Positions 15,942 through 24,185 of a stretch of 42,348 bases of DNA are shown one piece after another. Every line of letters starts with the position of its first letter. Position 1 is the stretch's first letter. The position numbers were made by a program, and so were the translations under genes. Source of the stretch: Chloroflexota bacterium (GTDB lineage: Bacteria; Chloroflexota; Anaerolineae; DUEN01). The notes under the pieces are model-generated. The model was not told the origin of the DNA. It saw nothing but the letters and a program-made list of their open reading frames with translations, and ran no database searches. The stretch lies in the NCBI GenBank assembly GCA_013152435.1, contig JAADGJ010000041.1:1-42348 (forward strand), given 5' to 3'.

Positions 15942-16406
15942 TTACGCCTCTCCTACGTAGATGTTCTCGCCTTCCACGGAGACCGGCATCGTCGGCAGGG
16001 GCGCGGGTGGAGGGCCGGCGATCACCGCGCCCGTGACCGGGTTGAACAGGCCGTCGTGGCACGGGCATACGATAACCCGACGTGTCGAGTCCCACACCAC
16101 GATACAGCCCAGATGCGTGCAGATGGCGGAGAACGCCTTCACGCCGTGGTCGGTGTTCGTTACGATGATGGGCTTGTTCCCCAATGAGACCACCTTGCCC
16201 TGTCCAATCGGGATGTCCTTGGTGGTGCCGACCTGAACCAGTCCGGCCCCCTTCGCGCTTCCCCTCTCTGGAGGGATAAGATAACCGATGATGGGAGTGA
16301 GCACACCGACCAGGGTTGAGATGACGGAAAAGCCTAGCAGGAATTTGAGCACGCGACGTCGACCGAATGTAGTGACTTCCTGAAGCTCGCTCCGTAACGA
16401 TGCCAT
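15942..16406 (-). CDS. Rieske 2Fe-2S protein
   Basis: A 154-residue subunit with one N-terminal membrane segment (about 19-44, preceded by GRRRVLKFLLGFS) and a Rieske cluster domain. The cluster ligands are C96/H98 in CTHLGC and C114/H117 in CPCHDG, and the disulphide pair is C101/C116. A Pro-rich GPPPAPLP loop follows. It would oxidise quinol with cytochrome b and pass electrons on, here probably to the 12-haem cytochrome encoded next. The start at 16406 has AGGAGG 7 nt upstream; the longer frame to 16880 is unsupported. It is the first gene of the Rieske-cytb-cytc operon, with a good promoter upstream. Confidence 0.93.
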   Translation of the reverse strand: MASLRSELQEVTTFGRRRVLKFLLGFSVISTLVGVLTPIIGYLIPPERGSAKGAGLVQVGTTKDIPIGQGKVVSLGNKPIIVTNTDHGVKAFSAICTHLGCIVVWDSTRRVIVCPCHDGLFNPVTGAVIAGPPPAPLPTMPVSVEGENIYVGEA

Positions 16407-16566
16407 CGGGTTCCCTCCTGCGTAGAGATGGGCGTGTGGTTTCTGGGCGCGACGGGATAATCGAGATGATTGAGAAGATAGTAGAGGTAATCGCTTGTAG
16501 AAGCGCCGTTTGCGCTCGGCCATCGAGCCAAACGGTGGGGTTGGGGGATCGTGATGCTTTGTGGTA

Positions 16567-16595
16567 ATTATATCACATAAGTTCCTCGCTGTCAT
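16567..16595 (-). promoter_or_regulatory. Promoter of the Rieske-cytb-cytc operon
   Basis: On the minus strand: ATGACA (16595-16590), 17-nt spacer, TATAAT (16572-16567), with TGA before the -10. It stands about 160 nt upstream of the Rieske ATG. Confidence 0.65.
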
Positions 16596-16789
16596 CACGT
16601 TTTTTGTGAAAACCTGTTCAGAGTTACAGATGGGCGTCGTATATAAACGCTCCGGTGCGGGGTCGTAGGGGGAAAGGGCGGGCTTGCTCCTTTGGGTTGC
16701 CCCGGAGATGGGGGGAGCCTGCTCTCGGGCGGCCCCGGTTGACGCCGACCGGAGCCTGCCGCGTGAAAAGCGCCGTCGCGCGGGTGCAT

Positions 16790-16819
16790 TTGTCCGCCGA
16801 TTCTCTGTTGTGGTATAAT
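16790..16819 (+). promoter_or_regulatory. Promoter of the bifunctional nuclease gene
   Basis: TTGTCC (16790-16795), 18-nt spacer, TATAAT (16814-16819) preceded by TGG. It stands 60 nt before the ATG. Confidence 0.65.
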
Positions 16820-16878
16820 CGCTCCACACAATGACCGGGTCGGGAGCCCCATCCCCGGCCACATGTGGGAGGTCGTGC

Positions 16879-17418
16879 ATGATAGAGGTATCGATAGATA
16901 GTGTGCGCGTGAGTTTGATGTCTCAGCATCGGATCGTGGTTCTGAAGGAGATCGATGGCGACCGATATCTCCCCATCTGGATCGGTCCCTTTGAGGCAGA
17001 CGCCATCACCATCGAGCTTCAAGGCGTGGAGGTAGCCCGGCCGTTGACTCACGACCTCCTGAAACGCATGATCGAGACGCTGGGCGCCCGCGTATCGCAC
17101 GTCATCATCAACGACCTGCAGAACGACACCTACTATGCCCGCATCATCCTGGACGTGGACGGCGAGGAGATAGAGGTGGACTCTCGCCCCTCCGACGCCA
17201 TCGCGCTGGCCGTGCGCACCAAAGTCCCCGTCTTCGTGGCGGAAGAGGTCATGGACCGGGCGAGCATCGTCGCCGAGGAGGGGGTGGAAGAGGTCAGCGA
17301 GGCGGAGGAGCGTCGCCGACCGGAGCCGGATGACGAGCCCTCCGAGGAGGACCTGGAGATCTTCCGCGATTTCGTGGAAGGACTGGACATGGAAGGGCTC
17401 GGCGACGACGACGAGTGA
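16879..17418 (+). CDS. Bifunctional nuclease-family protein (DUF151)
   Basis: A 179-residue protein of the BFN/DUF151 family. It has the full domain: [46 protein letters not shown], and the [25 protein letters not shown] signature. The last 45 residues form an acidic Glu-rich tail ending in EGLGDDDE. Relatives in plants were described as having RNase and DNase activity; the bacterial role is unclear. ATG 16879 has GGGAGG 6 nt upstream; the in-frame extension to 16831 is unlikely. A hairpin at 17477-17498 follows the gene. Confidence 0.88.
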   Translation: MIEVSIDSVRVSLMSQHRIVVLKEIDGDRYLPIWIGPFEADAITIELQGVEVARPLTHDLLKRMIETLGARVSHVIINDLQNDTYYARIILDVDGEEIEVDSRPSDAIALAVRTKVPVFVAEEVMDRASIVAEEGVEEVSEAEERRRPEPDDEPSEEDLEIFRDFVEGLDMEGLGDDDE

Positions 17419-17476
17419 GCGGCTGCGATTCGTCTGGAGCGGCCGTTGGCCTCCTCCGACGTATATCTGGATCCAG

Positions 17477-17498
17477 GGCGAGGCTCACCGGCCTCGCC
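17477..17498 (+). terminator. Putative terminator after the bifunctional nuclease gene
   Basis: GGCGAGGC (17477-17484) and GCCTCGCC (17491-17498) form an 8-bp stem followed by TTCATATT. The rest of the 283-nt gap to dnaB also holds a GC-rich bulged hairpin (about 17559-17583) and the inverted repeat CGATAGCC/GGCTATCG just before dnaB. Confidence 0.5.
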
Positions 17499-17701
17499 TT
17501 CATATTCCGATCGCTCATATTGGAATAGAGGGTGTGACTTTCCTGGCCATCGTGTTGTAAGGGCGCGGCGCCGCCGCGTGCCCTGCCATCTGCCCATGCT
17601 GGTGGGGCGGGGCTACCTTGCCCTGCGAGTGTCGCGTACGTCGACATGGGCGATCCCGATAGCCTACGTGTACCTCAATTCGGGCTATCGCCACCAGTCA
17701 C

Positions 17702-19087
17702 ATGCTGGGTGCTCGTAAGATGGACCGAACCACGGACACAACAGAACGGCTCGTGCCCGCCAACGTCGAGGCCGAAGAAGCCGTCCTCGGCTCGATCCTC
17801 ATTGACCCGGACGCCATCATCAAGATCGCTCCGAGGCTGCATCCCGAGGACTTCTACCTGGAGAAGCACCGGTGGATCTACCAGGCGGCGTTGGATCTGC
17901 ACGAGCGTCGCCAGCCCGCCGACTTCGTCACGCTCTGTGACGAGTTGGAGCGGCGCGGGCAGCTTCAGGACGTAGGGGGGCCGGCTTACATCACGGAGCT
18001 GATCAACGTGGTGCCCACGGCGATCCACGTTGAGCACTACGCGGGGATCGTCGAGCGCACCGCCGTGCTGCGGCGGCTTATCACGGCCGCGGGCCAGATC
18101 GCTCAGCTGGCGTACGAGGACTCCGGCGACGTCGAGGAGATCATCGACGAGGCGGAGAGCATCATCTTCGGCGTCTCGGAGCGTCGCTTGCAACGGGAGC
18201 TCGTCCCCATTCGTCAGGTCATGAACGAGGTGGTCCAGCGCATCGACTACCTGGCCAGCCATCAGGGCGAGCTCATGGGGGTGCCCACCGGCTTCCGACT
18301 GCTGGACAAGCTGTTGGGTGGCTTCCAGAAGTCCGATCTGATCATCCTGGCCGCCCGGCCCTCCGTGGGGAAGACGGCGCTGGCGCTGAACATCGCCGTC
18401 AACGCCGCCAAGCGATATGGCCAGCGCGTGGCCTTCTTCTCGCTGGAGATGTCCAGCGAGCAGCTGGTGCAGCGGTTGCTGTCGGCGGAGACCGGGATCG
18501 ACCAGCAACGGCTGCGCCTGGGCCAGGTGGATGAGCATGAGTGGCCCCTGCTGATGGAGGCCGCGGGCGTGCTGTCTGACACGCTGCTGTTCATCGATGA
18601 CACCCCCGCCCTCTCCGCCATGGAGCTGCGGACCAAGGCCCGGCGCGTGCACGCCGAGCACGGGCTGGATCTGATCATCGTCGACTACCTGCAGCTCATG
18701 CGCGGCGATCTCCGCTCCGAGAACCGGGTGCAGGAGATCTCCTACATCTCCCGCGCGCTCAAGGGGCTGGCGAGGGAGCTGAACGTGCCCGTCCTGGCGC
18801 TGTCCCAGCTCTCACGCGCCGTGGAGGCCCGCACGGATAAGCGCCCCCTGCTCTCCGACCTTCGCGAGTCCGGCTCCATCGAGCAGGATGCGGACATCGT
18901 CATGTTCATCTATCGAGAGGAGATGTACGACGAGACAACTGATCGGCAGAACATCGCCGACGTGATCGTGGCCAAGCATCGCAACGGTCCGACGGGAACC
19001 GTCTCCCTCTACTTCAAGAAGGAGCTGACGCAGTTCCTGGAGCTGGAGCTCTATCGCGAGGAGTTGGAGATCCCAGAGTTCGAGTAA
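17702..19087 (+). CDS. dnaB: Replicative DNA helicase DnaB
   Basis: Unwinds the replication fork as a hexamer. The 461-residue protein has the DnaB N-terminal domain ([16 protein letters not shown] at about 18-33, KHRWIYQA) and a RecA-like helicase domain. That domain carries Walker [10 protein letters not shown] (218-226), Walker [11 protein letters not shown], and the ALSQLSR and [14 protein letters not shown] motifs. No intein is present. The start is uncertain: neither ATG 17702 nor ATG 17720 has a good ribosome site, although GGGTG lies 8 nt before 17720. It is followed after 15 nt by the DnaD-domain gene and then the loader gene, forming a helicase-loading operon. Confidence 0.95.
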   Translation: MLGARKMDRTTDTTERLVPANVEAEEAVLGSILIDPDAIIKIAPRLHPEDFYLEKHRWIYQAALDLHERRQPADFVTLCDELERRGQLQDVGGPAYITELINVVPTAIHVEHYAGIVERTAVLRRLITAAGQIAQLAYEDSGDVEEIIDEAESIIFGVSERRLQRELVPIRQVMNEVVQRIDYLASHQGELMGVPTGFRLLDKLLGGFQKSDLIILAARPSVGKTALALNIAVNAAKRYGQRVAFFSLEMSSEQLVQRLLSAETGIDQQRLRLGQVDEHEWPLLMEAAGVLSDTLLFIDDTPALSAMELRTKARRVHAEHGLDLIIVDYLQLMRGDLRSENRVQEISYISRALKGLARELNVPVLALSQLSRAVEARTDKRPLLSDLRESGSIEQDADIVMFIYREEMYDETTDRQNIADVIVAKHRNGPTGTVSLYFKKELTQFLELELYREELEIPEFE

Positions 19088-19102
19088 AGGAAGGGGCGAT
19101 CG

Positions 19103-19834
19103 GTGGAGCGGATGCGAGGGTTTGCCGGGTTTCCGGCCGGGAAACTGCGCCAGGTCAAGGTCCCGGAGCTGTTCTTTCAGGAGCTGCTGCCGGTCATTGA
19201 CGACCTGGCGGAGCTGAAGCTGACGCTCTACTGCTTCTGGCGCCTGGTCCGGCAGCGGGGGGAGATTCGCTACCTGCGTCGGGCCGATCTCTTCGCGGAT
19301 GAGCGGTTGCTGGAGGCGCTGGCTGCGACCGGCCGGCCCGCCCAGGAGGCGCTGGCGGAGGCCATCGACCGGGCGGTGGCCCGGGGCACCCTCCTGCGCA
19401 TCTACGTGCGGCGTGAGGGCCATCCCGAGGAGGAGTGGCTTCTCATGAACACCGCCCGCAGCCGCGAGATCGTCTCGTGCATCCGGCGCGGCGACACCAC
19501 CGATCTAGAGGAGCTGCTGGCGTCGGAGGAGGTCACACACCTGCGCGCCGAACGGGCGAACATCTTCAACCTGTACGAGCAGAACATCGGCTTGCTTCAG
19601 CCGTTGATCGCGGATGAGCTGAGGGAGGCGGAGCAGACCTATCCGCCCGAGTGGATCGAGGAAGCCTTCCGCGAGGCGGCGCGAATGAACAAGCGCAGCT
19701 GGCGATACGTGCGGGCCATCCTGGAGCGGTGGGCCGCCGAGGGGAAGGACGATGGAATCGCTGAACGAGATTCTGCGGAGGCTCGGCGCCGACGTTACAT
19801 CCCCGACGAATATGCCGACCTCATCGAGCACTGA
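19103..19834 (+). CDS. DnaD-domain primosome protein
   Basis: A 243-residue replication-initiation protein. The N-terminal 130 residues look like a winged-helix region (VPELFFQELLPVIDDLAELKLTLYCFWRL). Residues about 153-212 form the DnaD/DnaB_2 domain (IFNLYEQNIGLLQPLIADELREA...WIEEAFREAARMNKRSWRYVRAILERW). DnaD proteins in Firmicutes remodel DNA and recruit the helicase loader. The start is a GTG at 19103 with AAGGAAGGGG upstream; an ATG at 19112 is an alternative. The last 83 nt overlap the loader gene in another frame, so the two are probably translationally coupled. Confidence 0.85.
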   Translation: MERMRGFAGFPAGKLRQVKVPELFFQELLPVIDDLAELKLTLYCFWRLVRQRGEIRYLRRADLFADERLLEALAATGRPAQEALAEAIDRAVARGTLLRIYVRREGHPEEEWLLMNTARSREIVSCIRRGDTTDLEELLASEEVTHLRAERANIFNLYEQNIGLLQPLIADELREAEQTYPPEWIEEAFREAARMNKRSWRYVRAILERWAAEGKDDGIAERDSAEARRRRYIPDEYADLIEH

Positions 19835-21152
19835 ACCCGAGGTAGATTCCACGGAGAGCTGTCCCATCTGCCACGGCACGGGATGGATCGTTCGGGATGT
19901 CCCGGTCGGCCATCCCGACTTCGGGCGCGCCGTCCCGTGTCGTTGCCGGGCGGTCGAGATCGAGCGGCGGCGCCAGGCCCGGCTGCGGGCGCTCAGCAAC
20001 CTGGATGCGCTGCAGCATATGACCTTCGATACCTTCCTCCCGGAGGGGATCGGGCTTTCGGACGACCGACGGCGCAACCTGCGCGCCGCCTATGACATCG
20101 CCCGGCGCTTCGCCGAACGTCCGGAGGGGTGGCTGTTGCTTCTGGGCGGCTACGGCTGTGGCAAGACCCATCTGGCGGCCGCCATCGCCAACGCCCGCCT
20201 GAGCCAGGGCGATGCGGTGCTCTTCGTCGCCGTCCCCGATCTGCTGGACCACCTGCGCGCCACCTTCAGCCCCGCCAGCACCATCGATTACGACGAGCGC
20301 TTTGAGACCATCCGCCAGGCCCCGTTGCTCGTGCTGGATGATCTGGGCGCGCAGGCCAGCACGCCGTGGGCCCAGGAGAAACTCTACCAGATCTTCAACT
20401 ATCGCTACAACGCCCGCCTGCCCACCGTGATCACCAGCAATCAGCGCCTGGAGGACATCGAGATCCGGGTGCGGTCCCGGCTCTCCGATCCTGCGCTGGT
20501 TCAGATCGTGACCATTCTGGCGCCCGACTTCCGGCGGGCCGGCGTCGAGCAGTTCCAATCCGAGTTGAGCACCCTGGGCCTGCACCGCCATCAGACCTTT
20601 GAGACGTTCGAGTCCCGTGACCAGGAGTTGACGGCCAGCGAGCACAAGAACCTGCAGCGGGCCGTAGCGCTGGCCCGGGCCTACGCCGAGGACCCCAAAG
20701 GATGGCTGGTCTTCACCGGCACCTTCGGCTGCGGCAAGACGCACCTGGCCGCCGCGATCGCGAACCGTCAGATCGCCCTGGGACGCGGCGCGCCGATGTT
20801 CGTCGTCGTGCCCGACTTGCTGGACCATCTGCGCGCCACCTTCAGCCCCGATAGCCTGGTCTCCTACGACAAGCGATTTGAGGAGATCCGCACCGCCCCA
20901 CTGTTGATCCTGGATGACCTGGGCACGGAGAGCGCGACCCCCTGGGCTCGGGAGAAGCTGTTCCAGCTCCTCAACTATCGCTATGTGGCCCAGCTTCCCA
21001 CGGTCATCACCACGTCGGATCCCATCGACCAGGTGGAGCCCCGGCTGCGCACCCGCATGCTGGACACCTCGCGCTGCACGGTCTTCGCCATCGAGGCGCC
21101 CGCATATCACGGCGAGCCCCCTCCACGAAAGCGTAGCCGCCGCCGTCGCTGA
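19752..21152 (+). CDS. Helicase loader with two tandem AAA+ domains (DnaC/DnaI-like)
   Basis: A 466-residue protein that would load DnaB onto DNA. An N-terminal zinc-binding-like region (CPIC at 37-40, CRC at 63-65) is followed by two complete DnaC/DnaI-type ATPase modules. Module 1 has Walker A GGYGCGKT (132-139), Walker B LLVLDDLG (192-199), sensor VITSN and RVRSRLSD. Module 2 has GTFGCGKT (323-330), LLILDDLG (384-391), VITTSD and RLRTRMLD. The modules share long words such as VVPDLLDHLRATFSP, so they arose by duplication. Usual DnaC/DnaI proteins have one module (about 250-310 aa). A basic tail (RKRSRRRR) ends the chain. ATG 19752 has GAGGGGAAGG upstream; ATG 19812 is a weaker option. Confidence 0.88.
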   Translation: MESLNEILRRLGADVTSPTNMPTSSSTEPEVDSTESCPICHGTGWIVRDVPVGHPDFGRAVPCRCRAVEIERRRQARLRALSNLDALQHMTFDTFLPEGIGLSDDRRRNLRAAYDIARRFAERPEGWLLLLGGYGCGKTHLAAAIANARLSQGDAVLFVAVPDLLDHLRATFSPASTIDYDERFETIRQAPLLVLDDLGAQASTPWAQEKLYQIFNYRYNARLPTVITSNQRLEDIEIRVRSRLSDPALVQIVTILAPDFRRAGVEQFQSELSTLGLHRHQTFETFESRDQELTASEHKNLQRAVALARAYAEDPKGWLVFTGTFGCGKTHLAAAIANRQIALGRGAPMFVVVPDLLDHLRATFSPDSLVSYDKRFEEIRTAPLLILDDLGTESATPWAREKLFQLLNYRYVAQLPTVITTSDPIDQVEPRLRTRMLDTSRCTVFAIEAPAYHGEPPPRKRSRRRR

Positions 21153-21171
21153 CCTGTCCTTCCTCCCGTTC

Positions 21172-21199
21172 TTGTCGCCCGCGAGCGGCATGGTATAAT
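21172..21199 (+). promoter_or_regulatory. Promoter of the SH3b lipoprotein gene
   Basis: TTGTCG (21172-21177), 16-nt spacer, TATAAT (21194-21199) preceded by TGG. It lies 20 nt after the loader stop and about 130 nt before the ATG. Confidence 0.6.
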
Positions 21200-21327
21200 A
21201 CCGCCCGATCGACCCCTTGTATCGGGTTATCCCTGTCGGGGGGAGGTGAATGAACGGCCGGGGCTCGTCGAGGGCTTCGGCTTCGCACCCGTCCCCCCGG
21301 ATCTCATTCCTCACCCTGGGGGAAACT

Positions 21328-22263
21328 ATGCATCGCTTGCTGAGAGGGAGCCATCCCCTTGTCCTGATCGGGGGACTTCTCCTGTCGTTATTCCTGACCT
21401 CGTGCACGGTCGATATCAGCCTGAATCCGACGCCCACGCCCTCGCCGACGCCGACGCGCAAGCTGCGCCCCACCTTCACGCCCACGCCCACACCCGAGCT
21501 GAAGCCCACCCAGGCGCCGACGCCGACGCCCGTGCCGCCCACGCCCACACCCACGGACACGCCGACGCCCTTGCCGCCGGCTGCCGTCCCCACCACGAAC
21601 ATGAATGTGCGCCAGGGGCCGGGCACCAACTATCCGATCATCGGGGCCGCCCGGGCGGATCAGGCGTATCGCATCATCGGGAAGAATCCGCGCGGCGATT
21701 GGTGGCAGATCGATTACAAGGGACGGGCCGGCTGGCTGTACGCCCCGCTGACCCGGCCGCAGGGTAACGTGGCCGAGGTCCAGATCGCGGCCAACATCCC
21801 GCCGCCGCCACCGCCGACACCGACCCCGGTGCCAACCCCCACGCCGGTGCCGCAGCCGGCGCAGCCGCAATATCAGTGGATGCTGGTCAAGGACAGCCCT
21901 CGACCGGCGCCCCAATGCGGCACCATCCACTTCGATGGCCAGGTCCAATACGCTGATGGATCGCCGGAGAACGGCGTCTGCGTTCACATCGCCTTCTATG
22001 GGCCAAGGAACACGAAGTGCTCGGGGTGTGGTGGCGTCGGGGCGGGCAATTGGAGCTTCGCTCCCTTCGGCAACCAGGATCCCAGGGGGGTGACGGTGGA
22101 GATCTATATCGTGGCCTGTCCCCCCAATCTGCCGGAGTATGGCTTGACGCATAACCCCAATGATCCGCCGTTGACGCCCCTGTCCGACAAGTTCGTCGTG
22201 ACCATCAACAACAAATGTGAGGTCGGGCAGTGGACCAACATCATCTTCCGGAGAACGCGGTAA
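21328..22263 (+). CDS. SH3b-domain lipoprotein with Pro-Thr linkers
   Basis: A 311-residue exported protein. The signal peptide ends in lipobox LTSC, then comes a long Pro-Thr-rich linker and a bacterial SH3 domain (MNVRQGPGTNYPIIGAA...GDWWQIDYKGRAGWLYAPL). A second Pro-Thr linker follows, then a Cys-containing C-terminal domain (about 130 residues, with KCSGCGGVGAGNW and NNKCEVGQWTN). The C-terminal part looks like a carboxypeptidase-regulatory or beta-sandwich carbohydrate-associated domain, but I cannot name it. It probably binds the cell envelope. ATG 21328 has GGGGGAA upstream; the longer frame to 21250 is unlikely. Confidence 0.8.
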   Translation: MHRLLRGSHPLVLIGGLLLSLFLTSCTVDISLNPTPTPSPTPTRKLRPTFTPTPTPELKPTQAPTPTPVPPTPTPTDTPTPLPPAAVPTTNMNVRQGPGTNYPIIGAARADQAYRIIGKNPRGDWWQIDYKGRAGWLYAPLTRPQGNVAEVQIAANIPPPPPPTPTPVPTPTPVPQPAQPQYQWMLVKDSPRPAPQCGTIHFDGQVQYADGSPENGVCVHIAFYGPRNTKCSGCGGVGAGNWSFAPFGNQDPRGVTVEIYIVACPPNLPEYGLTHNPNDPPLTPLSDKFVVTINNKCEVGQWTNIIFRRTR

Positions 22264-22281
22264 GTGGGTGTCTGAAAAACA

Positions 22282-22309
22282 CACCACGAAGCCGCTAAGA
22301 CACCGAGAA
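22282..22309. repeat. CACCACGAAG-type dispersed word
   Basis: A 28-nt stretch matching 252-279 at 23 of 28 positions, located just after the SH3b lipoprotein gene. It is non-coding; it could be a dispersed intergenic repeat. Confidence 0.4.
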
Positions 22310-22390
22310 GGGATTAAGGGGAGTATATCGAGGTCACTTCTTCACTATTGATCTTCGCTTAGATAAGGCGACATATGAACCCTGGTTTTC

Positions 22391-22419
22391 GTAAGGGCGA
22401 CCCCCCGGGTCGCCCTTAC
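22391..22419. repeat. Perfect palindrome, 13-bp arms, loop CCC
   Basis: GTAAGGGCGACCC (22391-22403) and GGGTCGCCCTTAC (22407-22419) are exact reverse complements. It lies between the convergent SH3b and AEC genes and about 70 nt before foldback B. The word GGGTCGCCC is shared with the repeats around foldback A. No T-tract follows. Confidence 0.7.
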
Positions 22420-22488
22420 TGAATCCGAAACGAATGACGCGGCCCACATTTCTTTCACCACGCGAAGCTCAATAGCGTCTTAGAGCTC

Positions 22489-22656
22489 CACAAGGGGAGG
22501 TGTGGAGGGGCCCTCCCCTCCACGAAAACCCCGCTTTTCCGGCCTGTACCTGCCCTTCTCGGTCCTTCCCGAAGGGCCCAGGCCGAGGCCAGGCAGGTCG
22601 AGGGCAAAAGAAGGGCTTTTTCCGGAGGGGCTCCGCCCCTCCGGGCCTCCCCACAG
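22489..22656. mobile_element. Foldback element B (MITE-like intergenic repeat)
   Basis: Second copy of the element at 7190-7362, with the same order: AGGGGAGGTG, hairpin GTGGAGGGG-CCCT-CCCCTCCAC, GAAAA, CTTTTC, CCTGCC, GC-rich centre, GGCAGGTCG, AAAAG, hairpin CCGGAGGGGC...GCCCCTCCGG, CCTCCCCACA. The reverse complement of the right half closely resembles the left half. Compared with copy A, the second base pair of hairpin 1 is changed on both arms (C-G to T-A). It lies in a convergent intergenic space, ending about 30 nt before the AEC stop. Confidence 0.6.
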
Positions 22657-22686
22657 CAGAAGCAACGGCACTTCTCAGACACACTC

Positions 22687-23610
22687 TTACATCCCGGCCA
22701 GCATCCCCTTTCCCACCCAGCTGAGGAGCACGGGCATGGTGAGGATGCTCAGCAGCGTGGTGGCGAGGATCACCATCGCCACGTAGCGGGGCTTGCAGTC
22801 GTACTGGGTGGCCAGCACGGCCGTGAACACCGCTGTGGGCGTCCCCCACTGGGTGATGCCCACGATCCGCACGAGCCCCTCCAGCCCCAGGAGGCCGGAC
22901 AGCGCTACCGCCAGCAGGGGGGAGAGCACCAGGCGGATGCCGGTGGCGATCCAGGCGGGCTTCATCTCATCACGGGTATCTATACTGGACAACTGCATCC
23001 CCAGGATCATCATCATGACGGGGACGGCCGCGTTTCCCAGCAGATTGACGGCCCGCATGAGGGGCAGCGGCGGCTCCAGCGCCAGGGCGCGCAGCAGGAT
23101 CGCGGCCACGGTGGCGTAGATCATCGGCACTCGCAGCAACCCCTTCAGCGCCAGCTTCAGATCGGTGTTCCCGCTGGAGGCGATGAGCACCCCCGCCGTG
23201 TTGGCGAAGATGGCGTTGGCCGTGTAGAACAGGACGGCGAGCTGCGATCCCACCTCTCCGAAGGCGAAACGGTTGAGCGGGATCCCGTAGTTGCCATTGT
23301 TGACCAGCACCAGGGTCAGCACGAAGGCGCTGGTCATGGCCCGTTCCCAGCCCAGGATCCGGGCGATGAGCAGCCCCAGGATGAGAAGTGTCGCGACCAT
23401 AGCCAGGAAGAACCCCAGGATCCTCCCCAGGTCCTGCCAGGCGATCTGGATCCGGAACAGGGAGTCGAAGACCAGGGATGGCGTCAGGATGTAGAACGCG
23501 GCTACGGAGAAGGAGCGGCTGTCGATCCCCAGCCGCCGGCGTCCCCACCAGCCGGCTCCGGCGACCAGGAAGATCGGGACCAGGATGTTCCAGAGGACTT
23601 TTAGCAGCAC
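22687..23610 (-). CDS. Auxin efflux carrier (AEC)-family permease
   Basis: A 307-residue membrane protein with about ten hydrophobic segments in the typical 5+5 AEC arrangement. Features are ILVPIFLVAGAGWWGRRRLGID at the start, YILTPSLVFDSLF, NNGNYGIPLNRFAFG and the later PTAVFTAVLATQYD. Bacterial members export or import small organic acids such as malate or malonate; the substrate cannot be read. The start appears to be GTG at 23610 without a strong ribosome site, so it is uncertain. It diverges from arsR. Confidence 0.85.
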   Translation of the reverse strand: MLLKVLWNILVPIFLVAGAGWWGRRRLGIDSRSFSVAAFYILTPSLVFDSLFRIQIAWQDLGRILGFFLAMVATLLILGLLIARILGWERAMTSAFVLTLVLVNNGNYGIPLNRFAFGEVGSQLAVLFYTANAIFANTAGVLIASSGNTDLKLALKGLLRVPMIYATVAAILLRALALEPPLPLMRAVNLLGNAAVPVMMMILGMQLSSIDTRDEMKPAWIATGIRLVLSPLLAVALSGLLGLEGLVRIVGITQWGTPTAVFTAVLATQYDCKPRYVAMVILATTLLSILTMPVLLSWVGKGMLAGM

Positions 23611-23724
23611 GGGTGACGGTTACCTTGTGTTTGCGAGATCGTTGAGCCATTTTACCATGGGCGCGGCAATTGGACTACATGAGCCCGATCATGCCGAAGC
23701 GGGATGTATCGGCGTATCATGTAC

Positions 23725-23740
23725 ATGCGAATCTTTGCAT
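23725..23740. promoter_or_regulatory. Imperfect palindrome before arsR (possible ArsR operator)
   Basis: The arms ATGCGAA and TTTGCAT match at 6 of 7 positions around a 2-nt centre. It lies 15 nt before the arsR ATG. A related palindrome precedes acr3 at 24176-24185. Operator function is inferred. Confidence 0.4.
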
Positions 23741-23755
23741 GGATCAGGAGACAAG

Positions 23756-24091
23756 ATGGTGAGCCCCCGGTACGAGAAGGCTGCTCGCCTGTTCAGGGCG
23801 TTGGCGCATCCGGCCCGGCTGCGCATCCTCGATGCGTTGCGCTATGGGGAGGAATGCGTTTGCCATCTGGAAGCGTTGTTGGGCAAGCCACAGGCTTACG
23901 TGTCGCAGCAATTGGCCGTGTTGCGAGAGGCCGGATTGGTGCGGGACCGTAAGGATGGGCAGCGGGTGTATTATGCCATCTGTGATGAGCGCATGCTCTC
24001 CTTGCTGGAGGAGTTTCTAGGGCCGCGGACATCCCCGACACGGCTTGACCATTGCCGCTGCCCCAAATGCCAGGTTTCAGTGAGAGTGTAG
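23756..24091 (+). CDS. arsR: ArsR-family metalloregulator
   Basis: A 111-residue winged-helix repressor. It has RLFRALAHPARLRILDALR, the metal-sensing ECVCHLE segment (C34 and C36), the recognition helix QAYVSQQLAVLREAGLV, and the wing RDRKDGQRVYYAI. A Cys cluster at the C-terminus (C100, C102, C105) may add a thiolate ligand. It would release DNA on binding As(III). ATG 23756 has AGGAG 5-6 nt upstream; the upstream in-frame part to 23585 is not coding. The arsenite transporter gene acr3 follows after 209 nt. Confidence 0.88.
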   Translation: MVSPRYEKAARLFRALAHPARLRILDALRYGEECVCHLEALLGKPQAYVSQQLAVLREAGLVRDRKDGQRVYYAICDERMLSLLEEFLGPRTSPTRLDHCRCPKCQVSVRV

Positions 24092-24175
24092 CCCGCCGCG
24101 TCCGCTATGAGATGATTGTGACGGTGACGTACGTTGAGTGCCGGCCGCGATGCAGCGGCTTCTCTTTGGCGTTCA

Positions 24176-24185
24176 TTGCATGCAA
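24176..24185. promoter_or_regulatory. Perfect palindrome TTGCATGCAA before acr3 (possible second ArsR site)
   Basis: A 10-bp perfect palindrome followed by AAATCTCTATATAAA, an AT-rich stretch with a -10-like TATATA (24192-24197). The half-site ATGCAAA resembles the half-site before arsR. Operator role is inferred. Confidence 0.4.

Larger units (their letters stand above)
16407..16878. other. Divergent promoter region between the Rieske operon and the bifunctional nuclease gene
   Basis: No gene is seen; open frames here lack coding character. It carries two outward-facing sigma-70-type promoters (16567-16595 minus, 16790-16819 plus). A GC-rich stretch of unknown role lies between them (about 16650-16780). 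Confidence 0.5.

Noticed and set aside
17559-17583. Terminator before dnaB
   Set aside because: The GC-rich bulged hairpin has no T-tract, and a better candidate lies at 17477-17498.
19821-21629. A 602-codon open frame on the minus strand opposite the helicase loader
   Set aside because: It is a shadow: it lies antisense to the loader and SH3b genes, which have clear conserved motifs, and its own sequence is Gly/Val/Arg-rich with no family marks.
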